From an uncultured Xanthomonas sp. (GTDB lineage Bacteria > Pseudomonadota > Gammaproteobacteria > Xanthomonadales > Xanthomonadaceae): a stretch of DNA of 64,000 nucleotides. Shown here piece by piece: positions 34,556-43,601 of the stretch. The position numbers and the translations under genes are program-made. The stretch is taken from NCBI GenBank assembly GCA_943912265.1, contig CALTTS010000007.1, positions 1 through 64,000 of the forward strand, read 5' to 3'. A model generated the notes under the pieces. That model saw only the letters and a program-made list of their open reading frames with translations. It was not told the origin of the DNA and searched no databases. Each line of letters begins with the position of its first letter. Position 1 is the first letter of the stretch.

Positions 34556-35305
34556 TCACCACTCGCCGGCGCCGGGCACGTGGTGGCGCGAGGCGGCGCG
34601 GCGCATCAGCAGGTTCAGCACCTCCACCAGCACCGAGAAGCCCATCGCGAAGTAGATGTAGGCCTTGGCCACGTGCACGCCGAGGCCGTCCAGCACCAGC
34701 ACCGCGCCGACCAGCAGGATGAAGGCCAGCGCCAGCATCTTCACCGTGGGATTGGCGTCGATGAAGTCGCCCAACGGATTGGCCACCAGCAGCATGATGC
34801 CCACCGCCACGAGGATGGCGGCAATCATCACCGGCACATGGTCGGCAATGCCGACGGCGGTGATCACCGAATCCAGCGAGAACACCAGGTCGATCACCGC
34901 GATCTGCGCGATCACCAGCCCGAACACGGCGGTGGTGCGCGGCGTGCGCGGATCCTCGTCGTCGCCGCCGGAAATCAGCTCGCGGATCTCCTTGGCGCCC
35001 TTGATCAGCAGGAACAGGCCGCCGACGATCAGCACCAGGTCGCGCACCGAGATGCCGATGCCGCCGATGGTGAACAGGTCGCGCTGCATGTGGGCCAGGT
35101 AGGCCAGCGTGACCAGCAGGGCGATGCGCGTGCAGCAGGCCACGGCGATGCCGAAACGCCGCGCCAGCGAGCGCCTGTGCGCGGGCAGGCGGCTGACCGC
35201 GATGGAGATGAACACCAGGTTGTCGATGCCGAGCACGATCTCCAGCGCGCTCAGGGTGAACAGCGTCAACCAGACATTGGGATCGGCCAGCAACTCGAAA
35301 CTCAT
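34556..35305 (-). CDS. TerC family integral membrane protein
   Basis: A 249-residue protein with about seven TM helices. TerC signatures are LSALEIVLGIDNLVFISI at 17-35, with conserved Glu and Asp in the membrane, and the symmetric DLVFSLDSVITAVG near 138, plus NPLGDFIDANPTVKMLALAFI. TerC proteins such as MeeF/YceF/Alx are linked to manganese export or metal loading of exoenzymes. The metal here cannot be assigned and no yybP riboswitch is visible upstream. Confidence 0.9.
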   Translation of the reverse strand: MSFELLADPNVWLTLFTLSALEIVLGIDNLVFISIAVSRLPAHRRSLARRFGIAVACCTRIALLVTLAYLAHMQRDLFTIGGIGISVRDLVLIVGGLFLLIKGAKEIRELISGGDDEDPRTPRTTAVFGLVIAQIAVIDLVFSLDSVITAVGIADHVPVMIAAILVAVGIMLLVANPLGDFIDANPTVKMLALAFILLVGAVLVLDGLGVHVAKAYIYFAMGFSVLVEVLNLLMRRAASRHHVPGAGEW

Positions 35306-35351
35306 CGGACATCCATCCTTGCGGGAAGAAATTCTTGCGGGAACCGGCGCG

Positions 35352-35732
35352 TCACAGCAGGCGCGGCCCCAGGATGAGCGCCCAGCACAGCGCCACGTTG
35401 GCCAGCAGCACGAACACCGCCGCCGAACCCATGTCCTTGGCGCGCCCGGCCAGCACGTTCCACTCCGGGCCGTAGCGCTCGATCACCGCCTCGATCGCCG
35501 AATTGATCAGCTCCGCGGCCAGCACCAGCAGCAGCGATCCGACCAGCAATGCACGCTCGACGCCGTTCTGCCCGAACCACAGGCCCAGCGGCGCCAGCAC
35601 CACCGTCAGCACCACTTCGAGCCGGAACGAGGATTCGTTGAGCCAGGCTGCGCACAGGCCCTGCCACGACCAGCGCGCGGCCTTCAGCAAGCGCGAAGGC
35701 CCGCGCGGAAGATGTCCCAGTTGGTCTGCCAT
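35352..35732 (-). CDS. dgkA: Diacylglycerol kinase
   Basis: It phosphorylates diacylglycerol, returning it to phospholipid synthesis. The 126-residue protein has three TM helices and the DgkA motif ELINSAIEAVIERYGPEWNVLAGRAKDMGSAAV in pieces, including the catalytic Glu and the NSAIE and AKDMGSAAV segments. I chose the ATG at 35732, which gives the normal size. The spacer to the divergent GDSL gene (35733-35911) holds only a weak CAGAAT element on its strand. Confidence 0.92.
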   Translation of the reverse strand: MADQLGHLPRGPSRLLKAARWSWQGLCAAWLNESSFRLEVVLTVVLAPLGLWFGQNGVERALLVGSLLLVLAAELINSAIEAVIERYGPEWNVLAGRAKDMGSAAVFVLLANVALCWALILGPRLL

Positions 35733-35911
35733 GAGGAGATGAATCGCCAGTGCCCGGAGGCGGGAGGCGCGCCCGGACGGGCCGGCACACGCGGAAACGG
35801 AATGGAACACGCCGGCGGAAACACGCCGACGACACCGGTTCATTCTGCCACACGCCACTTCCGGCGGCCCGGCGCTACCATGCCGGCCACGCTTCCCGGC
35901 CTCCGCATCCC

Positions 35912-36619
35912 ATGCTCCGCCACGCTCTTTTCTGCCTGTTGGCCCTCGCATCCGCCCTGCCGGCCGTGGCCGCCATGCCGCCGTCGATCCCGGACCAGGT
36001 GTCCAGCCCGGACTGGGAACAGGACATGCGCCGCTTCGCGCAGACCGACGCCGCCACGCCGCCGCCGGAGCACGCCGTGCTGTTCGTCGGCAGCTCGTCG
36101 ATCCGTTTCTGGGACACGCTGGCCGCCGACTTCCCGGACTGGCCGGTGATCAACCGCGGCTTCGGCGGCTCGCAGGTGCGCGATGCCACCTGGTACGCCG
36201 ACCGCATCGTGATCCCGTACCGGCCGCGCGCGATCGTGTTCTACGCCGGCGACAACGACCTGGTGACCGGCCGCACGCCCGAGCAGGTGCGCGACGACGT
36301 CCATGCCTTCCTCGTGCGCGTGCGCCGTGCCCTGCCGCGGGTGCCGGTCTTCTGGCTGTCGATCAAGCCGAGCCCGTCGCGGCAGGCGCTGCGGCCGCAG
36401 ATGGACCGGGCCAACGCGCTGGTCCGTGCCGACCTGCGCCGTTTCCCCGACACCCACTACGTGGACGTGGCCACGCCGCTGCTCGGCGCCGACGGCCTGC
36501 CGCGGCCGGAGTTGTTCCGCGAGGACATGCTACACATGCGCCCGGCCGGCTACGCGCTGTGGACGCAGGCGCTGGGCCCGGCCCTGCACGCCCGCCTCGA
36601 CCCGGCAACGAAACCCTGA
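35912..36619 (+). CDS. Secreted SGNH/GDSL hydrolase
   Basis: A 235-residue exported esterase. The signal peptide runs to about AAVAAM (residue 22). Block I is FVGSSSIRFWD, with catalytic Ser62 in place of the GDSL form, block II is NRGFGGSQ, block III GDND (oxyanion Asn), and block V EDMLHMRPAGY with the Asp-His pair. Related proteins hydrolyse lysophospholipids, acetyl groups of polysaccharides or PAF; the substrate is unknown. A TACCAT -10 at 35876-35881 predicts a short leader. Confidence 0.88.
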   Translation: MLRHALFCLLALASALPAVAAMPPSIPDQVSSPDWEQDMRRFAQTDAATPPPEHAVLFVGSSSIRFWDTLAADFPDWPVINRGFGGSQVRDATWYADRIVIPYRPRAIVFYAGDNDLVTGRTPEQVRDDVHAFLVRVRRALPRVPVFWLSIKPSPSRQALRPQMDRANALVRADLRRFPDTHYVDVATPLLGADGLPRPELFREDMLHMRPAGYALWTQALGPALHARLDPATKP

Positions 36620-36682
36620 CACGCCCGTAACCGCCCGCAGGCTACAACCGGGGCTCATCCAGCCGACCCAAGGCGGTGCCCC

Positions 36683-37165
36683 ATGAACGCGAAGACCGCA
36701 GTCGCTCCGATCCCCGCCGGCTACCACAGCGTCACGCCCTACCTGACCGTCGACAACGCCGCGGCGGCGATCGAGTTCTACGCGGCCGCCTTCGGTGCCG
36801 AGGAACGGATGCGCCTGCCGATGGGCGACAAGATCGGCCACGCCGAGATCCGCATCGGCGACAGCATCGTGATGCTGTCCGACGAATGGCCGGAGATGGG
36901 CATGCTCGCGCCCAGCCACCGCGGCGGCGCCACCTCGAGCTGCCTGATCTACCTGGACGACGTGGATGCGGCCTTCGAGCGGGCCGTCGCCGCCGGCGCC
37001 ACCGCCGAGCGTGCGGTGCAGACCGAGTTCTGGGGCGACCGCATGGGCAGCGTGCTCGACCCGTTCGGCCACCGCTGGTCGCTGGCCACGCACGTGGAGG
37101 ACGTGCCGGACGACGAGATGCGCCAGCGCATGCAGGCCTGGAGCGCCGCCGCCGAGGTCAGCTGA
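36683..37165 (+). CDS. VOC (glyoxalase-fold) protein, PhnB-like
   Basis: A 160-residue protein of the vicinal-oxygen-chelate fold. It has the PhnB-type opening YHSVTPYLTVDNAAAAIEFYAAAFGAEE, HAEIRIGDSIVMLSDE, a YLDDVDAAFERAVAAGA repeat start and DPFGHRWSLATHVED at the end. Such proteins are often annotated as glyoxalase or bleomycin-resistance-like, but no activity can be assigned. It stands alone between a GDSL hydrolase and a convergent ABC transporter. Confidence 0.85.
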   Translation: MNAKTAVAPIPAGYHSVTPYLTVDNAAAAIEFYAAAFGAEERMRLPMGDKIGHAEIRIGDSIVMLSDEWPEMGMLAPSHRGGATSSCLIYLDDVDAAFERAVAAGATAERAVQTEFWGDRMGSVLDPFGHRWSLATHVEDVPDDEMRQRMQAWSAAAEVS

Positions 37166-37182
37166 CGCCGGGCACCGGCCCG
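37163..37182. terminator. Hairpin between convergent genes
   Basis: A 7-bp GC stem (37163-37169 with 37176-37182) with a 6-base loop begins at the VOC stop codon and lies 11 bases from the MacB permease stop. It may end transcription from both sides. Confidence 0.4.
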
Positions 37183-37193
37183 GCGCCGGGCGA

Positions 37194-38438
37194 TCACTGC
37201 TGGCGCAGGGCCTCGATCGGGTCGAGCTGGCTGGCCTTGCGCGCCGGGTAGTAGCCGAAGAACAGGCCGGTGGCCACCGAGAACCCGGCCGCCAGCGTCA
37301 CCACCTTCCAGTTCAGCGCCACCGGCAGCGCGCCGAAGCGGCTGGCGATCAGCGCCCCGGTCACGCCGATGGCGATGCCGATGGCGCCGCCGATCAGCGA
37401 GATCAGCATGGCCTCGGCCAGGAACTGGCGGCGGATGTCGCCGGGACCGGCACCCACGGCCATGCGCAGGCCGATCTCGCGGATGCGCTCGGTCACCGAC
37501 ACCAGCATGATGTTCATGATGCCGATGCCGCCGACGATCAGCGAGATCGTCGCCACCGCGCCGAGCAGCCAGGACATCAGCCGCGTGGTCTCGTTGCGGG
37601 TGGAGACGATCTGGGCGATGTTGCGCACGCTGAAGTCGTCCTCGTCGCCGGGCTTGATCCGGTGGCGCTGGCGCAGCAGCGATTCCACCTCGCCCTGCGC
37701 GTAGTCCAGGTCCTTGACGTCGGCCACGGTCAGGCTGATCTGCATCACCGCGCCCGGCGGCAGGCCCATCGTGCCCATCAGCCGGCCGCGGCCGGTGGCC
37801 AGCGGCACCATCACCACGTCGTCCTGGTCCTGGCCGAAACTTCCCGGCCCCTTGGGCTTGAGCGTGCCGACCACCTCGAACGGCACCCGCCCCAGGCGGA
37901 TGGTCTGGCCGACGCCGCTGTCCTCGCCGAACAGCGTCTTGCGCACGGTGTCGCCGAGCACCACCTTCTTGGCCGCGCCGCCGTAGTCCTGGGTGTCGAA
38001 CAGCTGGCCCTGGTCCAGCGTCCAGCTGTTGATCGAGAAGAAATCCGGCTGCACGCCCTGCCAGCTGGTGGAGGCGTTGTTCTCCGCATACACCACCTGC
38101 ACGCTGCCGCGCAGCACGCCGGCCACGTACTGCACCTCCGGCACCTGCTCGCGGATGGCCTCCACGTCGCCCTCGTTGAGGGTGAAGAAGCTGCTGGCGC
38201 TCTGCCGGGCGCCGCCGCCGCCGCCCGGGCCGCGCCCGGAGCCGGGCATGATGTCCAGCCGCTGCGCGCCGAGGCCGGACATCTGCTTGTCGATCTGCGC
38301 CTGCGTGCCCTGCCCGACCGAGACCATCACGATCACCGCGGCGATGCCGATGATCACGCCCAGCGAGGTCAGCGCGCTGCGCATCCAGTTGCCGCGCAGC
38401 GAGAAGATCGCGGTGCGCAGGATGTCGGTGAAATTCAT
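37194..38438 (-). CDS. MacB-type ABC transporter permease
   Basis: A 414-residue FtsX/MacB-fold permease. TM1 is at about 18-42 (SALTSLGVIIGIAAVIVMVSVGQG in part), a large periplasmic MacB-core domain follows to about 285, then three TM helices with LLGAVATISLIVGGIGIMNI, VGAGPGDIRRQFL and the terminal YYPARKASQLDPIEALR. It is encoded separately from its ATPase, unlike E. coli MacB, where both are one chain. The adaptor, ATPase and permease genes overlap by 4 bases each, so they form one exporter. It is the last gene of the two-component-exporter operon. Confidence 0.9.
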   Translation of the reverse strand: MNFTDILRTAIFSLRGNWMRSALTSLGVIIGIAAVIVMVSVGQGTQAQIDKQMSGLGAQRLDIMPGSGRGPGGGGGARQSASSFFTLNEGDVEAIREQVPEVQYVAGVLRGSVQVVYAENNASTSWQGVQPDFFSINSWTLDQGQLFDTQDYGGAAKKVVLGDTVRKTLFGEDSGVGQTIRLGRVPFEVVGTLKPKGPGSFGQDQDDVVMVPLATGRGRLMGTMGLPPGAVMQISLTVADVKDLDYAQGEVESLLRQRHRIKPGDEDDFSVRNIAQIVSTRNETTRLMSWLLGAVATISLIVGGIGIMNIMLVSVTERIREIGLRMAVGAGPGDIRRQFLAEAMLISLIGGAIGIAIGVTGALIASRFGALPVALNWKVVTLAAGFSVATGLFFGYYPARKASQLDPIEALRQQ

Positions 38439-39145
38439 GCGGTCTCCTCCTGCAGGTGCAGGCGGCCGTCGCGCATCACGTAGATGCGGTCGGCATGCGC
38501 GGCCACGCCCGGGTCGTGGGTGATCAGCACCACGGTGTGGCCGGCATCGCGCAGGCGCTTGAACAGGGCCAGGATCTCCTCGCCGGTGCGGCTGTCCAGC
38601 GCGCCGGTGGGCTCGTCGGCCAGCAGGATCGGCGGGTCGTTGATCAGCGCGCGGGCAATCGCCACGCGCTGCTGCTGGCCGCCGGACAACTCGCCGGGCC
38701 GGTGATGCGCGCGCCCGCCCAGGCCGACCGCCTGCAGCGCGCGCAGCGCGCGCTCGGCGCGTTCGGTCACCGGCACCCGCGCGTAGGACAGCGGCATCGC
38801 CACGTTCTCCGAAGCGCTCATCCGCGGCAGCAGGTTGAAGCCCTGGAACACGAAGCCGATCTTGTCCCGGCGCAGCACCGCCAGCTGCTCGGCGTCGAGC
38901 GTGGACACATCCACGCCGTCGCACAGGTAGGTGCCGGCGGTGGGCGTGTCCAGGCAGCCGATCAGATTCATCAGCGTGGACTTGCCCGAGCCGGACGGGC
39001 CCATGATCGCCACGAAGTCGCCGTGGCCGATGTCCATGTCCACGCCCTGCAGCGCCACCACTTCGGCCTCGCTGCCCGGCGAATACACCTTGCCCAGCCC
39101 GATCGTGCGGATCACCGCCGCCGGCTGCGTGCCCGCCGCACTCAT
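38435..39145 (-). CDS. MacB/LolD-type ABC transporter ATPase
   Basis: The 236-residue ATPase drives the adjacent permease. Walker A is GPSGSGKST, the signature LSGGQQQRVAIARAL, Walker B ILLADEPTGALD and the switch ITHDP. It belongs to the MacB/LolD/FtsE branch, which uses ATP for mechanotransmission rather than direct transport. Stop and start overlap with both neighbours by ATGA. Confidence 0.93.
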   Translation of the reverse strand: MSAAGTQPAAVIRTIGLGKVYSPGSEAEVVALQGVDMDIGHGDFVAIMGPSGSGKSTLMNLIGCLDTPTAGTYLCDGVDVSTLDAEQLAVLRRDKIGFVFQGFNLLPRMSASENVAMPLSYARVPVTERAERALRALQAVGLGGRAHHRPGELSGGQQQRVAIARALINDPPILLADEPTGALDSRTGEEILALFKRLRDAGHTVVLITHDPGVAAHADRIYVMRDGRLHLQEETA

Positions 39146-40698
39146 TTGGCCGCCTTCTCGCCGGTGACCAACTGGTCGCCCTGCTTGATGCCGCCGCCGG
39201 AAATCTCGGTGCTGGTGCCGTCGCTGGCGCCCAGCCGCACCATCACCGGCTGCGGCTTGCCGTCCGCCAGGCGGTACACGGTCACGCGCTTGGCATTGGC
39301 CAGCGCCGACAGCACCGCATCCCACTGGGCGCGCTGCGCATCGTCGAGGGTGTCGCGGAAGCCGGCGAAATCCTGCTTCATCCGCTCGGCCATGCGCTGG
39401 CGGATCTGCGCCTGGATATCGGCGGCATTGCCGCCGGAACGGGCCGCGCCGCCCATCATCCCCGGCGGCGGCGGCATGCCGCTGCCGCCCTGGCCGGCGG
39501 CATCGGCGCGACGCGCCTGCTGGCGCTGCTCGATCGCGGCGATGGCGGCGTCGAAGGCGGCCTGCTGCGGCGCGGACAGCTTCAGCCCGCTCACTTCGCG
39601 CTTCAGGTCGTCGGCCAGCCCGCCGCCGCGCGGGCCGCTGCCCTGTGCCAGCCGGTTGCCGTTGCCCTGCGTCATCGGGTTGAAGCCGGACGTGCCGGCA
39701 TCGCCGGGCTTGTAGCGCAACGCGGCGGTGGACACTTTCAGCACGTCGCTGCGCTTGCTGACCTCGATCTCGGCATTCACGGTCAGACCCGGCAACAAGG
39801 TGCCGTCGCTGTTGTCCACGGTGACGATGACCGGATAGGTGACCACGTTGTTCGTCGTCGTGGCCGACAGGCGCACCTGCTCCACCATGCCCTTGAACTG
39901 GCGGTCGGGGAAGGCGTCGGCGGTGAACGAGACCACCTGCCCGACCTTGACCTGGCCGATGTCCGATTCGTCCACCGCCAGTTCGATCTTCATCTTCGAC
40001 AGGTCTTCGGCGATGGTGAACAGCTCCGGCGCCGAGAAGCTGGCCTGCACGGTCTGCCCCGGTTCGATGCTGCGCGTGAGCACCACGCCGTCCACCGGCG
40101 AGCGGATCACGGTGCGGTCCAGATTGAGCCGCGTGGTCTGGGTGGACGCGGTCTGCTGGGCAATCTGCTGCTGCGCGGAATTCACCGAGGCGTGCGCCTG
40201 GTCCAGCGCGGCCTTGGCCAGATCGACATCGCTCTGCGCCACCAGCTTGTTAGTGCCCAGCTCGGCCTTGCGGGTGTAGTCCAGCTGCGCATTGCGCAGC
40301 GTGGCCTGCGCGTTGGCCAGCGTGGCGCGGGCGGCGTTGATCCGCGCCGTGCCCTGTTCGATCTGCGCCTGATAGGTGGACGGGTCGATGCGGGCGACGA
40401 TCTGGCCCTTGCTCACCTTGTCGTTGTAGTCCACCAGCACGTCGGTGACCTGGCCGGAAATCTGGCTGCCGACGGTGACCGTGGAGATGGCGCTGAGCGT
40501 GCCGGTGGAGGAAATCGCCACACGGATGTCGCCGCGCTCGACCGTCGCGGTACGCCAGGCGCCGTCGTCGGAAGCGGCGGCGCGGTGTTTCCACCAGGCG
40601 ATGCCGCCGGCGAGCACCGCCAGCACGGCGATGCCGGCGACGACGGGAACGAGGGAACGGCGGGGACGGGAAGCGGGGCTGCGGCTCGGAGCGTTCAT
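39142..40698 (-). CDS. MacA-like periplasmic adaptor with Spy-like insertion
   Basis: A 518-residue membrane-fusion protein: an N-terminal TM anchor (about 16-36), barrel and lipoyl domains (TVTVGSQISGQVTDVLVDYNDKVSKGQ split over 75-105), a helical hairpin 110-200, and the second lipoyl and barrel part to about 330. Unusually, residues about 355-463 form a Gln/Arg-rich insertion with two LTxxQ-like motifs (LSAPQQAAF, LDDAQRAQW) as in the Spy/CpxP periplasmic chaperones, around a Pro/Met/Gly-rich linker. The membrane-proximal domain closes the protein. It links the MacB pair to an outer-membrane channel, which is not in this operon. Confidence 0.87.
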   Translation of the reverse strand: MNAPSRSPASRPRRSLVPVVAGIAVLAVLAGGIAWWKHRAAASDDGAWRTATVERGDIRVAISSTGTLSAISTVTVGSQISGQVTDVLVDYNDKVSKGQIVARIDPSTYQAQIEQGTARINAARATLANAQATLRNAQLDYTRKAELGTNKLVAQSDVDLAKAALDQAHASVNSAQQQIAQQTASTQTTRLNLDRTVIRSPVDGVVLTRSIEPGQTVQASFSAPELFTIAEDLSKMKIELAVDESDIGQVKVGQVVSFTADAFPDRQFKGMVEQVRLSATTTNNVVTYPVIVTVDNSDGTLLPGLTVNAEIEVSKRSDVLKVSTAALRYKPGDAGTSGFNPMTQGNGNRLAQGSGPRGGGLADDLKREVSGLKLSAPQQAAFDAAIAAIEQRQQARRADAAGQGGSGMPPPPGMMGGAARSGGNAADIQAQIRQRMAERMKQDFAGFRDTLDDAQRAQWDAVLSALANAKRVTVYRLADGKPQPVMVRLGASDGTSTEISGGGIKQGDQLVTGEKAAK

Positions 40699-40795
40699 GC
40701 GGTCGGCATCGGGAGAGGAGCGTTCGGCTACGGAAACGCCCGGCACCGCCGTGCGTTGACACGCCGGCCGCGCATCTTCCGGCCGCGGGCGGGCG

Positions 40796-42067
40796 TCAGC
40801 CGAAGCGGATGGTGGCGGCGGTGCCGTGGCCGGGCTGGCTGCGCAGTTCCACCGTCCAGCCCAGCCGCGCGCACAGCCGGGCGACGATCGACAGGCCCAG
40901 GCCGCTGCCCTGCAGGCGCTCCGGTTCGGCCCGGAAGAACGGTTCGAAGGCCCGCTTGAGCGCCTCCTCGTTCATGCCGATGCCGGTATCGAGGATGGTC
41001 ACCGAATCGGCCCCCACCACCGCCTCGATCTGGCCACGGTTGGTGTAGCGGCAGGCGTTGCGCAGCAGGTTGCCGATCACCACGTGCAGCACGCGCGGCG
41101 GCGCATGCAGCACCGGCCGCGCCTCGTAGCGGGCCGACAGGCCCACCGGCTTGTCGGCCAGCAGCACCTCGGCCTGCTCCAGTTCCAGGGCCACCACCTC
41201 GGCCACGTCCACGTCCTCGCTCTGCGGCATCACCGCCTCGGCGCGGGCCAGGATCAGGAAGGCCTCGGTCACCGCCTCCATGTCGCGGCCGGCACGCTGG
41301 ATGCGGCGCAGGCTGCGCTCCAGCTTTGGCGACAGCCCCGGCTCGGCCAGCGCGATGTCGCTGGCCACGCGGATCACCGTCAGCGGCGTACGCAGCTCGT
41401 GGCTGGCGTCGCGGGTGAAATTGCGCTCGCGCGCCACGTGTTCGTCGGTGCGCTCGGCAAGCGCATGCAGCGCCAGGGCCAGCTGGCGGGCATCGCCCTG
41501 CATGTCGGCCGGCAACTGCTGGGGCGACAGCACGCTGCTCTCGGGCCGGCGCGGATCCCACTGCTGCACCTGCCGTGCCAGCCAAGTCACCGGCGACACC
41601 AGCCGCTTGGAAGTACGGTAGGTGACGAAAATCACCGCATACATCGCCAGCAACAGGCCCAGCATCGGCACGATGCCGAACCACAGCCACAGCGTGAGCG
41701 CCTGCGAGCGCTGGAAAGCCAGATACAGGCGACCTTCTTCGCGCTGGTCGACCAGCACCAGCTGGTCGTGATCCTTCAGGTCGTGGAAGCCCGGCGTCAG
41801 CCCGCGCAGGTTTTCCGGCAGGGTCAGCGGGGAATGGCCGGCGGGCAGGAGGTAGCCGCGGATCGCGTGGGTGTTGGGCGGCGGCTGCGCCGTCGACAGC
41901 GCATGCAGGCTCCAGAAATAATCGGCCTCCTTGCGCAGCGTGTTCTTGACCAGCCCGTAGTTGATCAGCGTGATCGACAGGTACACGCCCACCAGCACCG
42001 TGAGCACGAGCACGCCTGCCTGCAGCAGGAAGGCCAAGCGCATCTTGCGGGACAGGCCGTAGGGCAT
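40796..42067 (-). CDS. Sensor histidine kinase
   Basis: A 423-residue inner-membrane kinase: TM1 about 10-35, a periplasmic sensor of about 90 residues, TM2 about 127-148, a short HAMP-like region (RLVSPVTWLARQVQQW), the phospho-acceptor RDASHELRTPLTVIR, and HATPase boxes NLLRNACRYT (N), ILDTGIGM (G1), FRAEPERLQGSGLGLSI (F/G2) and GHGT. Its partner response regulator is the gene just upstream. Both head an operon with a MacA/MacB exporter, so the sensed signal may be an envelope stress or toxic compound. Confidence 0.93.
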   Translation of the reverse strand: MPYGLSRKMRLAFLLQAGVLVLTVLVGVYLSITLINYGLVKNTLRKEADYFWSLHALSTAQPPPNTHAIRGYLLPAGHSPLTLPENLRGLTPGFHDLKDHDQLVLVDQREEGRLYLAFQRSQALTLWLWFGIVPMLGLLLAMYAVIFVTYRTSKRLVSPVTWLARQVQQWDPRRPESSVLSPQQLPADMQGDARQLALALHALAERTDEHVARERNFTRDASHELRTPLTVIRVASDIALAEPGLSPKLERSLRRIQRAGRDMEAVTEAFLILARAEAVMPQSEDVDVAEVVALELEQAEVLLADKPVGLSARYEARPVLHAPPRVLHVVIGNLLRNACRYTNRGQIEAVVGADSVTILDTGIGMNEEALKRAFEPFFRAEPERLQGSGLGLSIVARLCARLGWTVELRSQPGHGTAATIRFG

Positions 42068-42155
42068 GGGGGTTATTGGCCGGCGGGGATGGCCGCAGAT
42101 TAGCCGCGCCGGCGTGCAGCGGGAATGACGGGCGCGGCGGCGGGCATTGCGTCGG

Positions 42156-42872
42156 TCAGGGCGAGATCGGCTGGCCGATGTCGGCGATGCGGTAGCCGGC
42201 GCTCTGCACGGTGTGCAGCAGCGGCTTGTCGAAGGGCTTGTCGATCACCTTGCGCAGGTTGTACAGGTGGCTGCGCAGGGTGTCCGAATCGGGCAGGCCG
42301 TTGCCCCAGATCTCGCGTTCGATCTCCTGGCGGCTGACCACGCGCGGCGATTCGCGCATCAGGATGGTCATCAGCCGCAGGCCGATCGGCGAGAGCTGCA
42401 GTTCGACGCCGGCGCGGCTGGCGCGCAGGCTGACCGGGTCGAATTCCAGGTCGGCCACCTTCAGCACCTCCGAGCCCACCTGGCGGCGCTCGCGCCGGAT
42501 CAGCGCGCGCAGCCGAGCTTCCAGCTCCTGGATGGCGAACGGCTTGGTCAGGTAGTCGTCGGCGCCCACGCCCAGCCCGGCGAGCTTGTCGTCGAGGGTG
42601 TCGCGCGCGGTGAGCATCAGCACCGGCGTGGACTTGCGCGCCTCGCCGCGCAGGCGCTTGCACACCTCGATGCCGTCCAGCCGCGGCAGCATCAGGTCGA
42701 GCACGATCGCGTCGTAGGCATTCTCGGCGGCCAGCCGGTAGCCGTCCAGGCCGTCGCCGGCGTAATCGACCTCGAAGCCCTTGCTTTCCAGGTACTCGCC
42801 GATCATCTCGGAGATGTTGCGGTTGTCCTCGACGATCAGCACCAGCCCCGCGCTTTCCTCGGTATGACGCAT
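42156..42872 (-). CDS. OmpR-type response regulator
   Basis: A 238-residue regulator. The receiver has the acid pair VEDN, the phospho-acceptor Asp in AIVLDLMLPRLDG near 58, Thr in MLTARD and Lys in YLTKPF. A winged-helix OmpR/PhoB DNA-binding domain follows (SPIGLRLMTILMRESPRVVSRQEI, LRSHLYNLRKVIDKPF). A strong Shine-Dalgarno (AGGAGA) lies before the ATG at 42872. A 17-bp inverted repeat sits just upstream, a plausible autoregulatory site. It is the first gene of the unit ending in the MacB permease. Confidence 0.93.
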   Translation of the reverse strand: MRHTEESAGLVLIVEDNRNISEMIGEYLESKGFEVDYAGDGLDGYRLAAENAYDAIVLDLMLPRLDGIEVCKRLRGEARKSTPVLMLTARDTLDDKLAGLGVGADDYLTKPFAIQELEARLRALIRRERRQVGSEVLKVADLEFDPVSLRASRAGVELQLSPIGLRLMTILMRESPRVVSRQEIEREIWGNGLPDSDTLRSHLYNLRKVIDKPFDKPLLHTVQSAGYRIADIGQPISP

Positions 42873-42892
42873 GTCTTCTCCTGCCCGTTCTT

Positions 42893-42909
42893 CAGCTTTG
42901 TGAAAGCTG
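42893..42909. promoter_or_regulatory. Inverted repeat upstream of the response-regulator gene
   Basis: CAGCTTT and AAAGCTG are perfect 7-bp arms around GTG, 21 bases before the response-regulator ATG. OmpR-type regulators often bind direct repeats, so this may be for another factor or form an RNA hairpin in the leader. Confidence 0.4.
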
Positions 42910-42953
42910 CACCGGGGCCGGTCGAGGCAGCGTGAAGACCGCACCGCCGCCCG

Positions 42954-43601
42954 TCACAGCAGCGGCCGCAGCACCGGCCAGACGTTGTCCAGCAGCCGCG
43001 GCTGCGCGGCCGCCACCGGGTGCAGGCCGTCGGCCTGCAGCATGCCCGGGCGCAGCGCAACGCCTTCCAGCAGGAACGGCAGCAGCGCGGTGCGGTAGGT
43101 GCGGGCCAGCTCGGCGTAGGTGGCCTTGAGCCGGGCGCGGTAGGCCGGGCCGTAGTTCGGCGGCACGTCGATGCCGACCAGCAGCACCTCCGCCCCCGAC
43201 GCTTGCGCCAGTTCGATCATCTTCGCCAGGTTGGCGCGCAGCTGCGCCGGGGTCAGCCCGCGTAGGGCGTCGTTGCCGCCCAGCTCGATCACCACCACCG
43301 AGGGCCGGTGCTTGCCGAGCAGGGCCGGCAGCCGGGTCAGGGCGCCGGCGCTGGTCTCGCCGCTGATGCTGGCGTTGACAACGGCCGGCGGCGCCTTCAT
43401 CTCCTTCTTCAGGCGCAGGTCGAGGAGGTTGACCCAGCCGGCCGCGACCGGGATGTTGTGGGCGGCGCTGAGGCTGTCGCCGACCACGAGGACCGGGCCT
43501 TTCGCCGGCCCTTGCGGCCGCGCCGCCGGCCCGGCCGCGGCCATCGCCGGCAGCAGCAGGCCCAGCAGCAGCCCGGCCAGCACGTGCTTGAACATCGTCA
43601 T
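42954..43601 (-). CDS. tesA: Multifunctional thioesterase/arylesterase (TesA, SGNH family)
   Basis: A 215-residue periplasmic SGNH hydrolase with acyl-CoA thioesterase, lysophospholipase and esterase activity in E. coli. The signal peptide runs to about residue 23; the nucleophile is in VVGDSLSAAHNI (GDSL 41-44), followed by NASISGETSAGAL, ELGGNDALRG and the catalytic pair in ADGLHPVAAAQ. The divergent arrangement with ybbA-ybbP is the same as in E. coli. The start at 43601 (MTMFKH) reaches into the ybbA 5' region. Confidence 0.92.
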   Translation of the reverse strand: MTMFKHVLAGLLLGLLLPAMAAAGPAARPQGPAKGPVLVVGDSLSAAHNIPVAAGWVNLLDLRLKKEMKAPPAVVNASISGETSAGALTRLPALLGKHRPSVVVIELGGNDALRGLTPAQLRANLAKMIELAQASGAEVLLVGIDVPPNYGPAYRARLKATYAELARTYRTALLPFLLEGVALRPGMLQADGLHPVAAAQPRLLDNVWPVLRPLL

